From positions 1 through 13,223 of the forward strand of contig JAHEZC010000014.1 in assembly GCA_023251275.1 (NCBI GenBank): a DNA stretch of 13,223 nucleotides. Reading direction: 5' to 3'. Shown piece by piece: positions 7,497-13,223 of this stretch (within the stretch, counting starts at the first letter, position 1; every line of letters starts with the position of its first letter). The translations under genes were made by a program, and so were the position numbers. Source of the stretch: Parafilimonas sp. Lineage in GTDB: Bacteria > Bacteroidota > Bacteroidia > Chitinophagales > Chitinophagaceae. The notes under the pieces were generated by a model. That model worked only from the letters and a program-made list of their open reading frames with translations. It was not told the origin of the DNA and searched no databases.

Positions 7497-7946
7497 ATGA
7501 TTGAATGGAAATGTATTTTTTTTACTGAGCTTACTCCACAAGAATTATACAGCATTATTCGTTTACGTAATGAGGTTTTTGTAGCAGAGCAGAACTGTGT
7601 ATTCCAGGATGCAGATAACAAAGACCAGCAGTGTTTTCATTTGTGCGGATGGGATAATCATAATCTTGTTGCCTATGCCAGGCTTATTCCGGAAGGAGTT
7701 ATATATAATGAAGTGTCAATAGGAAGAGTGGTCACTTCACCTGCTTATCGAAATAAAGGAGCAGGGCGTGCACTGATAGAAGAGGCGATAGAAAAATGCA
7801 AATTAATTTTCGGTAAAAAAAATATTAAAATCGGGGCACAACTGTACCTGAAAAAATTTTACGAATCCTTTGGTTTCAGGCAGAGAGGTGAAATATATAT
7901 TGAAGATGGGATCGAGCATATAAAAATGATGCTTACAATTGTATAA
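7497..7946 (+). CDS. GNAT acetyltransferase, ElaA-like
   Basis: A 149-residue single-domain GNAT enzyme that should transfer an acetyl group from acetyl-CoA to an unidentified amine substrate in the cytoplasm. The N-terminal signature LRNEVFVAEQNCVFQDADNK (23-42), followed by DQQCFHL, is that of the ElaA subgroup. Motif A is complete: IGRVVTSPAYRNKGAGRAL (75-93), with R-N-K-G-A-G as the pyrophosphate-binding loop. Motif B follows at LYLKKFYESFGFRQRGEIY (116-134). The length equals that of E. coli ElaA (about 150). No Shine-Dalgarno motif is clear before the ATG. It lies between a secreted protein gene and an outer-membrane protein gene on the same strand, with gaps of 111 and 58 bp; no functional link is evident. 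Confidence 0.92.
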   Translation: MIEWKCIFFTELTPQELYSIIRLRNEVFVAEQNCVFQDADNKDQQCFHLCGWDNHNLVAYARLIPEGVIYNEVSIGRVVTSPAYRNKGAGRALIEEAIEKCKLIFGKKNIKIGAQLYLKKFYESFGFRQRGEIYIEDGIEHIKMMLTIV

Positions 7947-8004
7947 GATATTTCTTTATTTTTACCGCATGACGTCAATACTTTATTTTTAAGTTGTAAT
8001 AAGT

Positions 8005-8937
8005 ATGATGCGAAAACCATTTTATAACTGCTGCTTTCTTACTTTATTCATTTTGCTAACCGCGCAGGTTTCTGCCCAATTCAGCACGGACAATAGTGAA
8101 TTGAACAGTATTGAGGGGCGATGGGAAATAAGTGCAACTATAGGCGCCAATAATTTTATGGGTGATCTGGGCGGCAATAAAGGGAAAGGCAAACCCTTTG
8201 CAAAAGATTACATGTTTAAAACCATGCAGCCTTTGGCGGGCATATCAGCAGAACGATTTATGAGTAACTGGCTGGGTTTGAAAATAGGATTTAATTATAC
8301 TGCTGTGGACGGAGCAGATAGCCTTATTAATAATACCGGTGATCTCGAACGCTGGAGATGGTACCGGAACCTGAGCTTCTTTTCAACTGTTTTTGAGGGA
8401 TATATTGCAGCGGATATTTTTCCTGTGATGCTTTTTGATAAAGTGAGTGAAATACACAAGGTTTCTCCTTTTATAGGTATTGGCGTTGGTTTTTTTCATT
8501 TCAAACCCCAGGCGCCTTTAAACGGCAAGTGGATTGACCTGCAGCCGCTCAACCTTGAAGGCCAGGGCTTTTCAGAGTACCCCGACAGGAAACCTTATAA
8601 ACTGACCCAATTATATATTCCTATTAATCTGGGGGTAAAATATTACATCAATGAAAAATACTCTTTTTCAATAGGTGTAAATTTCCGGCATACTTCTACC
8701 GATTATATTGATGACATAAGCACCACTTATATTGACCCTACTTTATTTGATAAATACCTCACACCCGACAATGCAACATTGGCTAAACAATTATATTCCC
8801 GGTCATTGACGCCGTGGAAAGTGAAACCCGATCTTATAAAGGCTAAAAGCTCTGACAACGATACCTATGTCACCATGTTTTTTACGCTTAGTATAAGATT
8901 TAAAAGGTATTACGATTTTTATTATGGCGGCCAGTGA
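8005..8937 (+). CDS. DUF6089-like outer-membrane beta-barrel protein
   Basis: A 310-residue protein with a signal peptide (core FLTLFILLTAQ, cleavage likely after VSA before Gln25). The mature part is a run of amphipathic strands: WEISATIGANNFMGDLGG (40-57), WLGLKIGFNYTAVDGAD, LSFFSTVFEGYIAADIFP (123-140), PFIGIGVGFFHFKP, YIPINLGVKYYI, YSFSIGVNFRHTSTDYIDDIST, and a C-terminal strand TMFFTLSIRFKRY before the tail DFYYGGQ. GANxFxGDLGG near the N-terminus and the DYIDDIST strand are features I associate with the DUF6089 family, which includes the PorG-like component of the type IX secretion system. I cannot tell whether this copy is PorG itself or one of the frequent paralogues. ATGATG gives two equivalent starts. 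The gene ends 1 bp from the stop of the convergent uvrA. Confidence 0.83.
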   Translation: MMRKPFYNCCFLTLFILLTAQVSAQFSTDNSELNSIEGRWEISATIGANNFMGDLGGNKGKGKPFAKDYMFKTMQPLAGISAERFMSNWLGLKIGFNYTAVDGADSLINNTGDLERWRWYRNLSFFSTVFEGYIAADIFPVMLFDKVSEIHKVSPFIGIGVGFFHFKPQAPLNGKWIDLQPLNLEGQGFSEYPDRKPYKLTQLYIPINLGVKYYINEKYSFSIGVNFRHTSTDYIDDISTTYIDPTLFDKYLTPDNATLAKQLYSRSLTPWKVKPDLIKAKSSDNDTYVTMFFTLSIRFKRYYDFYYGGQ

Positions 8938-8938
8938 T

Positions 8939-11815
8939 TTACTGCTTCATCTCTTTTGCCAGAAACTTAGCAGTATAACTTTCCTTATTGTGAATAATTT
9001 CTTCCGGAGTTCCTTCCAATAAAACTCTTCCGCCATCATTACCACCTTCCGGGCCAAGATCAATAATATGATCTCCAACTTTTATCACATCGAGATTATG
9101 CTCTATCACGAGCACAGTATTGCCCCTGTCAACCAATTTATTCAGGACATTCAGCAAATGCTGAATATCCTGGAAATGCAAACCTGTTGTCGGTTCGTCG
9201 AGAATGTAGAATGTTTTACCTGTGTCTTTTTTTGCAAGCTCAGTAGAAAGTTTTACACGCTGCGCTTCACCGCCGCTCAGTGTTACAGCAGATTGCCCCA
9301 ATGTAATATAACCAAGACCCACGTCCTGCAATACTTTTATTTTGCGGTAGAGATAAGGAACTGTCTGAAAAAACTGGCATGCTTCATCCACAGTCATCTC
9401 AAGTACGTCGCTTATTGATTTTCCCTTGAATCGTATTTCAAGTGTTTCCCTGTTGTAGCGTTTGCCATTGCATTTTTCACAATGCACGTAGACATCGGGA
9501 AGGAAATTCATTTCGATGACACGCATGCCGCCGCCTTCGCATACATCACATCTTCCGCTTTTTACATTGAATGAAAAACGGCCTGCATTATAACCACGGA
9601 TCTTTGCTTCAGGCACAGAGGCAAACAGCGTTCTGATTTCAGTAAAAAAACCACAATAGGTTGCCGGATTGCTCCGCGGTGTACGCCCGATGGGTGATTG
9701 ATCAATTTCTATTACCTTATCAATATGCGCCAGACCTTTTACACTGATGTATTCCATAGGCAGAGGTTTGGAATCATAACAATGTTTGGCAAGAATTGGA
9801 TATAATGTTTCATTGATCAGTGTTGATTTGCCGCTGCCGCTTACTCCTGTTACAATAACCAGTTTACCTAACGGAAATTTTATGGATACATTTTTGAGAT
9901 TATTCCCCTTAGCGCCTTCCAATTCCAGGAATTTTCCATTGCCTTTTCGTCGTTCAGCAGGAATATGAATATTTTTTTCACCCTTCAGGTATTGCGATGT
10001 TTCAGAATTTAATCTCACCACTTCACCGGGAGTGCCTGCTGCCACTATTTCTCCGCCATGCTTACCGGCTTTCGGACCTATATCAACAAGATGGTCTGCC
10101 GAAAGCATAATATCCTTATCATGTTCAACGACCAAAATACTGTTGCCGATGTCGCGCAGGTTTTTCAATGCACCAATCAGGCGATGATTATCTCTTTGGT
10201 GTAATCCAACAGAGGGCTCATCAAGAATGTAGGTAATGCCCTGCAACTGTGAGCCTATCTGCGTCGCAAGTCTTATGCGTTGCGACTCGCCACCGCTTAA
10301 TGTTTTTGAAGGACGACTAAGTGACAGGTAAGTTAAGCCGACATCCAGTAAAAACTGAAGGCGCTCCCTTATTTCTTTCAGAATATCTTTGGCAATTATA
10401 TTTTGCTTATTGCTCAACCGTTTTTCAATTCCGCTGAACCATTGCATCAACTTATTTAAGTCCATTTCACCTAACTCCGCAATATTTTTCTCATCAACCT
10501 TAAACCACAAACTTTCTTTTTTTAACCTTGCCCCATTGCATGAAGGGCATTTTTTCAATTCCATATATTTCTCTACCCAGTCACGCAAACCTTCGCTGCT
10601 GCTACTTCCTGCGAACCATCGTTTAAGCATTGGAATAATACCTTCAAACTCCGAAGCATAAGGGGAGCCTAATGGAGTGTTATCATTCATATTCATGTCC
10701 GTATTTATGGATAAGTCTGTTTCTTCCTTTCCATAAAGAATTACATTCAGAGATTTTTGCGACAACTCTTTTACAGGTTTATCGAGGCTGATCTTGTTTT
10801 TCCTTGCCAGCCCTTCCACCTGCCGGAATATATAAGCATCTCTTTCTTCGCCCAAAGGAGCAACAGCGCCTTCTTTAATGCTTTTGTTCCAGTCAGGTAT
10901 CACTGCATCCATACTTATTGAATAAACAGAACCCAGGCCCTTGCATGATGGGCATGCCCCATAGGGTGAATTAAATGAAAAAGAATTCGGTGATGGCTCT
11001 TCATAACTGATCCCTGTATCCTCACACATTAACTGCTTGCTGTACTGTACCACTTTATCATCTTCATTAATTAATAGAAACATAAGGTCTTTTCCCATCT
11101 TTAATGCCTGCTGCACACTCTGACTGATACGTACTTTAAACTCATCATCAACCTTTAAGCGGTCTATCACTACTTCAATATCGTGTATCTTATAGCGGTC
11201 AAGCTGCATGCGGGGAGTAATGTCCATCACTTCGCCATCAATCCTCACTTTAAGAAAACCCCGCTTCCTGATATCTTCAAACAATTCGCGGTAATGGCCT
11301 TTGCGTCCACGCACCAAAGGAGCAAGCAGGGTGATCTTTTTTCCTTTAAATTTTCCAAAGATATTTTCTGCAATTTCTTCCTCACTGAATTTCACCATCT
11401 TCTTTCCTGTATTATAACTGTATGCCTCGCCGATACGTGCAAACAGCAAACGCATAAAATCATATATTTCAGTAATAGTCCCAACGGTGGAGCGGGGATT
11501 CTTATTGGTGGTTTTCTGTTCGATGGAAATGACTGGTGAAAGGCCCGTGATCTTATCTACATCGGGTCGTTCCATATCTCCGATAAACTGCCTTGTATAG
11601 GCGCTGAAGCTTTCCATATAGCGTCGCCGGCCTTCATTATAAATAGTATCAAATGCGAGAGAAGATTTCCCGCTGCCGCTTACACCTGTAAAAACAACGA
11701 GTTTATTTTTAGGAATATTAATGTCAATGTTTTTCAGGTTATGCTCACGTGCGCCATAGACACTGATAAATTCTTCCGTTGCATCCTGATCTTTTGTTTT
11801 ATTTTCCGCCGCCAT
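8939..11815 (-). CDS. uvrA: UvrABC excinuclease subunit A
   Basis: DNA-damage recognition ATPase of nucleotide excision repair; a UvrA dimer loads UvrB onto lesions. With the ATG at 11815 it has 958 residues (E. coli UvrA has 940). ABC module I: Walker [10 protein letters not shown] (44-52), signature LSGGESQR (506-513), Walker B ILDEPS (530-535). ABC module II: Walker [10 protein letters not shown] (657-665), signature LSGGEAQR (846-853), Walker B ILDEPTTG (871-878). The UvrB-binding region (about 115-240) is present, which argues for a canonical UvrA. Zinc-binding cysteines are seen at CPSC (288-291), CPSC (423-426) and the C-terminal finger C756-x2-C759...C779-x2-C782. The first knuckle reads CEDTG, with Cys264 but no Cys at 267. 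The frame extends 18 codons to a TTG at 11869, but the extra residues are not family-like, so the ATG was chosen. Confidence 0.97.
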   Translation of the reverse strand: MAAENKTKDQDATEEFISVYGAREHNLKNIDINIPKNKLVVFTGVSGSGKSSLAFDTIYNEGRRRYMESFSAYTRQFIGDMERPDVDKITGLSPVISIEQKTTNKNPRSTVGTITEIYDFMRLLFARIGEAYSYNTGKKMVKFSEEEIAENIFGKFKGKKITLLAPLVRGRKGHYRELFEDIRKRGFLKVRIDGEVMDITPRMQLDRYKIHDIEVVIDRLKVDDEFKVRISQSVQQALKMGKDLMFLLINEDDKVVQYSKQLMCEDTGISYEEPSPNSFSFNSPYGACPSCKGLGSVYSISMDAVIPDWNKSIKEGAVAPLGEERDAYIFRQVEGLARKNKISLDKPVKELSQKSLNVILYGKEETDLSINTDMNMNDNTPLGSPYASEFEGIIPMLKRWFAGSSSSEGLRDWVEKYMELKKCPSCNGARLKKESLWFKVDEKNIAELGEMDLNKLMQWFSGIEKRLSNKQNIIAKDILKEIRERLQFLLDVGLTYLSLSRPSKTLSGGESQRIRLATQIGSQLQGITYILDEPSVGLHQRDNHRLIGALKNLRDIGNSILVVEHDKDIMLSADHLVDIGPKAGKHGGEIVAAGTPGEVVRLNSETSQYLKGEKNIHIPAERRKGNGKFLELEGAKGNNLKNVSIKFPLGKLVIVTGVSGSGKSTLINETLYPILAKHCYDSKPLPMEYISVKGLAHIDKVIEIDQSPIGRTPRSNPATYCGFFTEIRTLFASVPEAKIRGYNAGRFSFNVKSGRCDVCEGGGMRVIEMNFLPDVYVHCEKCNGKRYNRETLEIRFKGKSISDVLEMTVDEACQFFQTVPYLYRKIKVLQDVGLGYITLGQSAVTLSGGEAQRVKLSTELAKKDTGKTFYILDEPTTGLHFQDIQHLLNVLNKLVDRGNTVLVIEHNLDVIKVGDHIIDLGPEGGNDGGRVLLEGTPEEIIHNKESYTAKFLAKEMKQ

Positions 11816-11825
11816 AATAAGGCGG

Positions 11826-11855
11826 TAAAGATAGGAACATGTAAAACATTTCAAA
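11826..11855 (-). promoter_or_regulatory. Possible uvrA promoter of the Bacteroidota type
   Basis: On the minus strand a TTTG (11855-11852) is followed after 18 bp by TATCTTTA (11833-11826), one base from the TAnnTTTG -7 consensus and at normal Bacteroidota spacing. It sits only 10 bp before the chosen uvrA ATG, which would give a leader of about 5 bases. A nearly leaderless transcript is possible but unusual, so this may be chance. If real, it rules out the TTG at 11869 as the start. Confidence 0.3.
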
Positions 11856-12011
11856 GCTGACGATAACAAGACATCCCCAAGAAATTTGATTTTGGATTTG
11901 AAAGCTGTAACGGCTGGTTTTCCTGCAAAAAAGTTGTAAAAGAAATTTTACCCTCAATAAGTGCAATTAGTAAATATTTTTCCTTCCAGTCATCTGCTGG
12001 TTTTTTAAAAA

Positions 12012-12033
12012 AAATTTTAAAGTTTTAAAATTT
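12012..12033. repeat. Perfect 10-bp A/T inverted repeat with 2-bp spacer
   Basis: The arms are AAATTTTAAA (12012-12021) and TTTAAAATTT (12024-12033), separated by GT. On the minus strand the second arm runs straight into further T residues, so the element has the shape of an intrinsic terminator with an all-A/T stem. Such a stem is weak. It could equally be a protein-binding palindrome or simply low-complexity sequence. It lies just after the hairpin-rich island in the minus direction. Confidence 0.5.
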
Positions 12034-12045
12034 AAAAAAATAATT

Positions 12046-12220
12046 TGCTTCTCGTTTACAGCCCGTGAACGCAGTAACGGCTCGCCTGATATACAGCCCT
12101 GCAGTGGCTGCATAAGGTCTTTCAGGCATTTCCTTTCCACCGACCTGAGCGGGGAAAATTTTTTTTGAGCTCTTATGCTTTCTGCCAATGTGATAACCTC
12201 GTCGCTACTGCAAAAACCCT
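12046..12220 (-). ncRNA. Candidate structured RNA, unidentified
   Basis: A GC-richer island inside AT-rich intergenic DNA. On the minus strand 12114-12090 folds as a 9-bp stem (TATGCAGCC with GGCTGTATA, one G-U) and a 7-base loop ACTGCAG. A second stem, AGCCGT with AC-G-GGCT (one bulge), lies at 12082-12060. Further possible pairings are TCAGG/CCTGA and AGGTC/GACCT between 12148 and 12115; they overlap and would exclude each other. The A/T palindrome follows at 12033-12012. I found none of the landmark motifs of SRP RNA, tmRNA or RNase P RNA. The strand is a guess: a T8 run at 12159-12166 would suit a plus-strand transcript equally well. It could also be the 3' UTR of the TlpA-like gene or the 5' leader of uvrA. 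Confidence 0.3.
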
Positions 12221-12221
12221 C

Positions 12222-13223
12222 TCATTGAGTTTCTTTTTTTGACGACGGCAAAAGTAAATACTTATCAATCAGTTCTTTTAATAAAGGATCATCAGGACGC
12301 GGCGCATCGGCAGCAACCAATATTCCGTTTTTGTCAAAAATCATATAGCGGGGAATGGTTTCAATAAGCTGTCCTCTGAACATGAATATAGAATCATTGT
12401 TTTTCATGATGAAGCTGCTTTTTTCATCTAATTTTTCAGCAGCGCCAGCTTTTTGCCATTCTGAATTTTTTTTATCAATTGAAATTGTGAGAAATACAAT
12501 ATCCTTTCCTAAATACCTGCGTTTAATTTCGTGTACGCGGGGCAATTCGCGCCTGCATGGAATGCACCAACTAGCCCAAAAATCCACAAATACTACTTTA
12601 CCCTTGTATTGATCGAGTACTTCATTCTCAGAAACCGGTTGCTTTTTATCAAACGGCAAAAGAAACTTACCATTCTCACTTTCGGCATAATCCTGCATTT
12701 TCGTGGCGTTAGAAAATATTCTATTCAGAACCAGTCTGTATTTCTTATCACTGCACTCATGATTGGCATATATTTTACAGGTCTTTGAGCTGATGGCTTT
12801 ATTGTTAAGCGCCTTGTATAAAGTATAGGCAATTAAATAGTCTTTTACCAAACCGTGAAAATTGATCTTTATCATGTCAATCCACGATTGCAATGACGCC
12901 AAATCGGTAAGGCCATCCTGGTTCCGGCTGAAGGCTAATAAGTTAAGGAGGTCCGCTATTGAAGTGTAATAATACATCAGTTCGGCATGCGATTGAATTG
13001 TATTGGCATAAGCAATTACACCAGCTAAACGTTTTTCTGCCACTTCACCCTGCGGAATGGTTCTCTTTGTTATCCAAAAATAGCCTATACGCGCCTGGAA
13101 TATTCTGGCATGAAGGTAATTCACCATCATCTTGCGAAAGTCAGCAGACACTTTCAGGAGTTCTGCCAGGGAATCAATTTTAGTTTTACTAAAATCCTCC
13201 ACCCTTTTTAGCTGAAGGTTTAC
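12222..13223 (-). CDS. TlpA-like thiol-disulfide oxidoreductase, 5' end outside window
   Basis: The frame is open to the right edge: 333 residues are visible and a GTG at 13202 is unlikely to be the true start, since the reading continues upstream without a stop. Residues about 1-195 are mainly helical, with many charged and aromatic residues and no motif I recognise; this is a common layout N-terminal to TlpA domains in Bacteroidota. Residues about 205-333 are a thioredoxin-like domain: VVFVDFWASWCIPCRRELPR with the redox pair Cys220-x-x-Cys223, a following strand VFLTISIDK, and the cis-proline in ETIPRYMIFD (Pro291). It should reduce or isomerise disulfides, or support cytochrome or envelope protein maturation, in the periplasm. 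The signal peptide or lipobox expected for this class would lie outside the window and cannot be checked. It precedes the gene-free stretch upstream of uvrA. Confidence 0.9.
   Translation of the reverse strand, partial: VNLQLKRVEDFSKTKIDSLAELLKVSADFRKMMVNYLHARIFQARIGYFWITKRTIPQGEVAEKRLAGVIAYANTIQSHAELMYYYTSIADLLNLLAFSRNQDGLTDLASLQSWIDMIKINFHGLVKDYLIAYTLYKALNNKAISSKTCKIYANHECSDKKYRLVLNRIFSNATKMQDYAESENGKFLLPFDKKQPVSENEVLDQYKGKVVFVDFWASWCIPCRRELPRVHEIKRRYLGKDIVFLTISIDKKNSEWQKAGAAEKLDEKSSFIMKNNDSIFMFRGQLIETIPRYMIFDKNGILVAADAPRPDDPLLKELIDKYLLLPSSKKETQ

Larger units (their letters stand above)
11816..12221. other. Gene-free stretch between the TlpA-like gene and uvrA
   Basis: About 400 bp without a supported gene. 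From uvrA outward it holds a possible promoter (11826-11855), an AT-rich part (to about 12045) containing a short repeat ATTTGA-TTTTGG-ATTTGA near 11885 and a perfect A/T palindrome at 12012-12033, then a GC-richer island (12050-12220) with several hairpins. The one open frame here (11967-12188, minus, 73 codons) has no recognisable domain, runs through the A/T palindrome and hairpins, and is probably not translated. Confidence 0.7.

Noticed and set aside
7970..7977. The 8-bp palindrome TGACGTCA before the DUF6089-like gene
   Set aside because: A single 8-bp palindrome is expected by chance and no flanking symmetry extends it.
12095..12111. GCCACTG on the minus strand resembling part of the cobalamin-riboswitch B12 box
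   Set aside because: The other conserved parts of that riboswitch are absent, and uvrA is not a typical target.
12115..12148. Weak resemblance to the SRP RNA apical region (TCAGG followed by GGAAAGGAAA on the minus strand)
   Set aside because: The conserved tetraloop and asymmetric-loop pattern of SRP RNA (GGAAGG-AGCA) is not present.
11967..12188. A 73-codon open frame on the minus strand
   Set aside because: It has no recognisable domain, runs through the A/T palindrome and the hairpins, and has the low-complexity tail expected of non-coding AT-rich DNA. A conserved small protein is not excluded, but nothing supports it.

Overview
The window looks like chromosomal DNA from a member of the Bacteroidota, most likely of the Chitinophagaceae or a near relative. 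The case rests on moderately AT-rich sequence, almost no Shine-Dalgarno motifs before the genes, secreted proteins with signal peptides ending in A|Q, a DUF6089-type outer-membrane barrel, a carboxypeptidase-regulatory-like beta-sandwich protein, and TlpA-type thioredoxin and Mrp proteins of the Bacteroidota kind. No rRNA, tRNA, insertion sequence, prophage or CRISPR array was seen.

Layout from left to right. The left edge cuts a minus-strand outer-membrane beta-barrel protein (1-1069) that reads without a stop to the edge. Divergent from it are kynureninase (kynU, 1189-2454) and, 5 bp later, a cytoplasmic SGNH/GDSL hydrolase (2460-3071). These meet tail-to-tail, with a 12-bp overlap, a probable minus-strand operon running right to left: Mrp/ApbC Fe-S carrier (6612-5518), PaiB-like FMN-binding protein (5452-4832), glycerophosphodiesterase lipoprotein (4835-3930, ATGA overlap with the PaiB gene) and orotidine-5'-phosphate decarboxylase pyrF (3878-3060). 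Divergent from mrp is a plus-strand run of a secreted carboxypeptidase-regulatory-like protein (6738-7385), an ElaA-like GNAT acetyltransferase (7497-7946) and a DUF6089-like outer-membrane protein (8005-8937). The last of these ends 1 bp from the stop codon of the convergent uvrA (11815-8939). Beyond uvrA lies the only gene-free stretch longer than 300 bases (11816-12221), and the right edge cuts a minus-strand TlpA-like thiol-disulfide oxidoreductase whose 5' end lies outside the window.

Most genes are ordinary housekeeping or envelope functions: nucleotide excision repair, pyrimidine synthesis, Fe-S assembly, tryptophan/kynurenine metabolism, glycerophosphodiester turnover and envelope thiol chemistry. 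They do not form an obvious single pathway, and I see no convincing new multi-gene system. The best candidate for something undescribed is the gene-free stretch between the TlpA-like gene and uvrA. It holds a GC-richer island with a strong 9-bp hairpin, a second hairpin with a related sequence, competing alternative pairings, and next to it a perfect 10-bp A/T palindrome with T-runs. I could not match it to SRP RNA, tmRNA, RNase P RNA or a riboswitch by eye. Several likely starts lie downstream of the longest open frame because the longer versions begin with TTG (kynU, mrp, uvrA).
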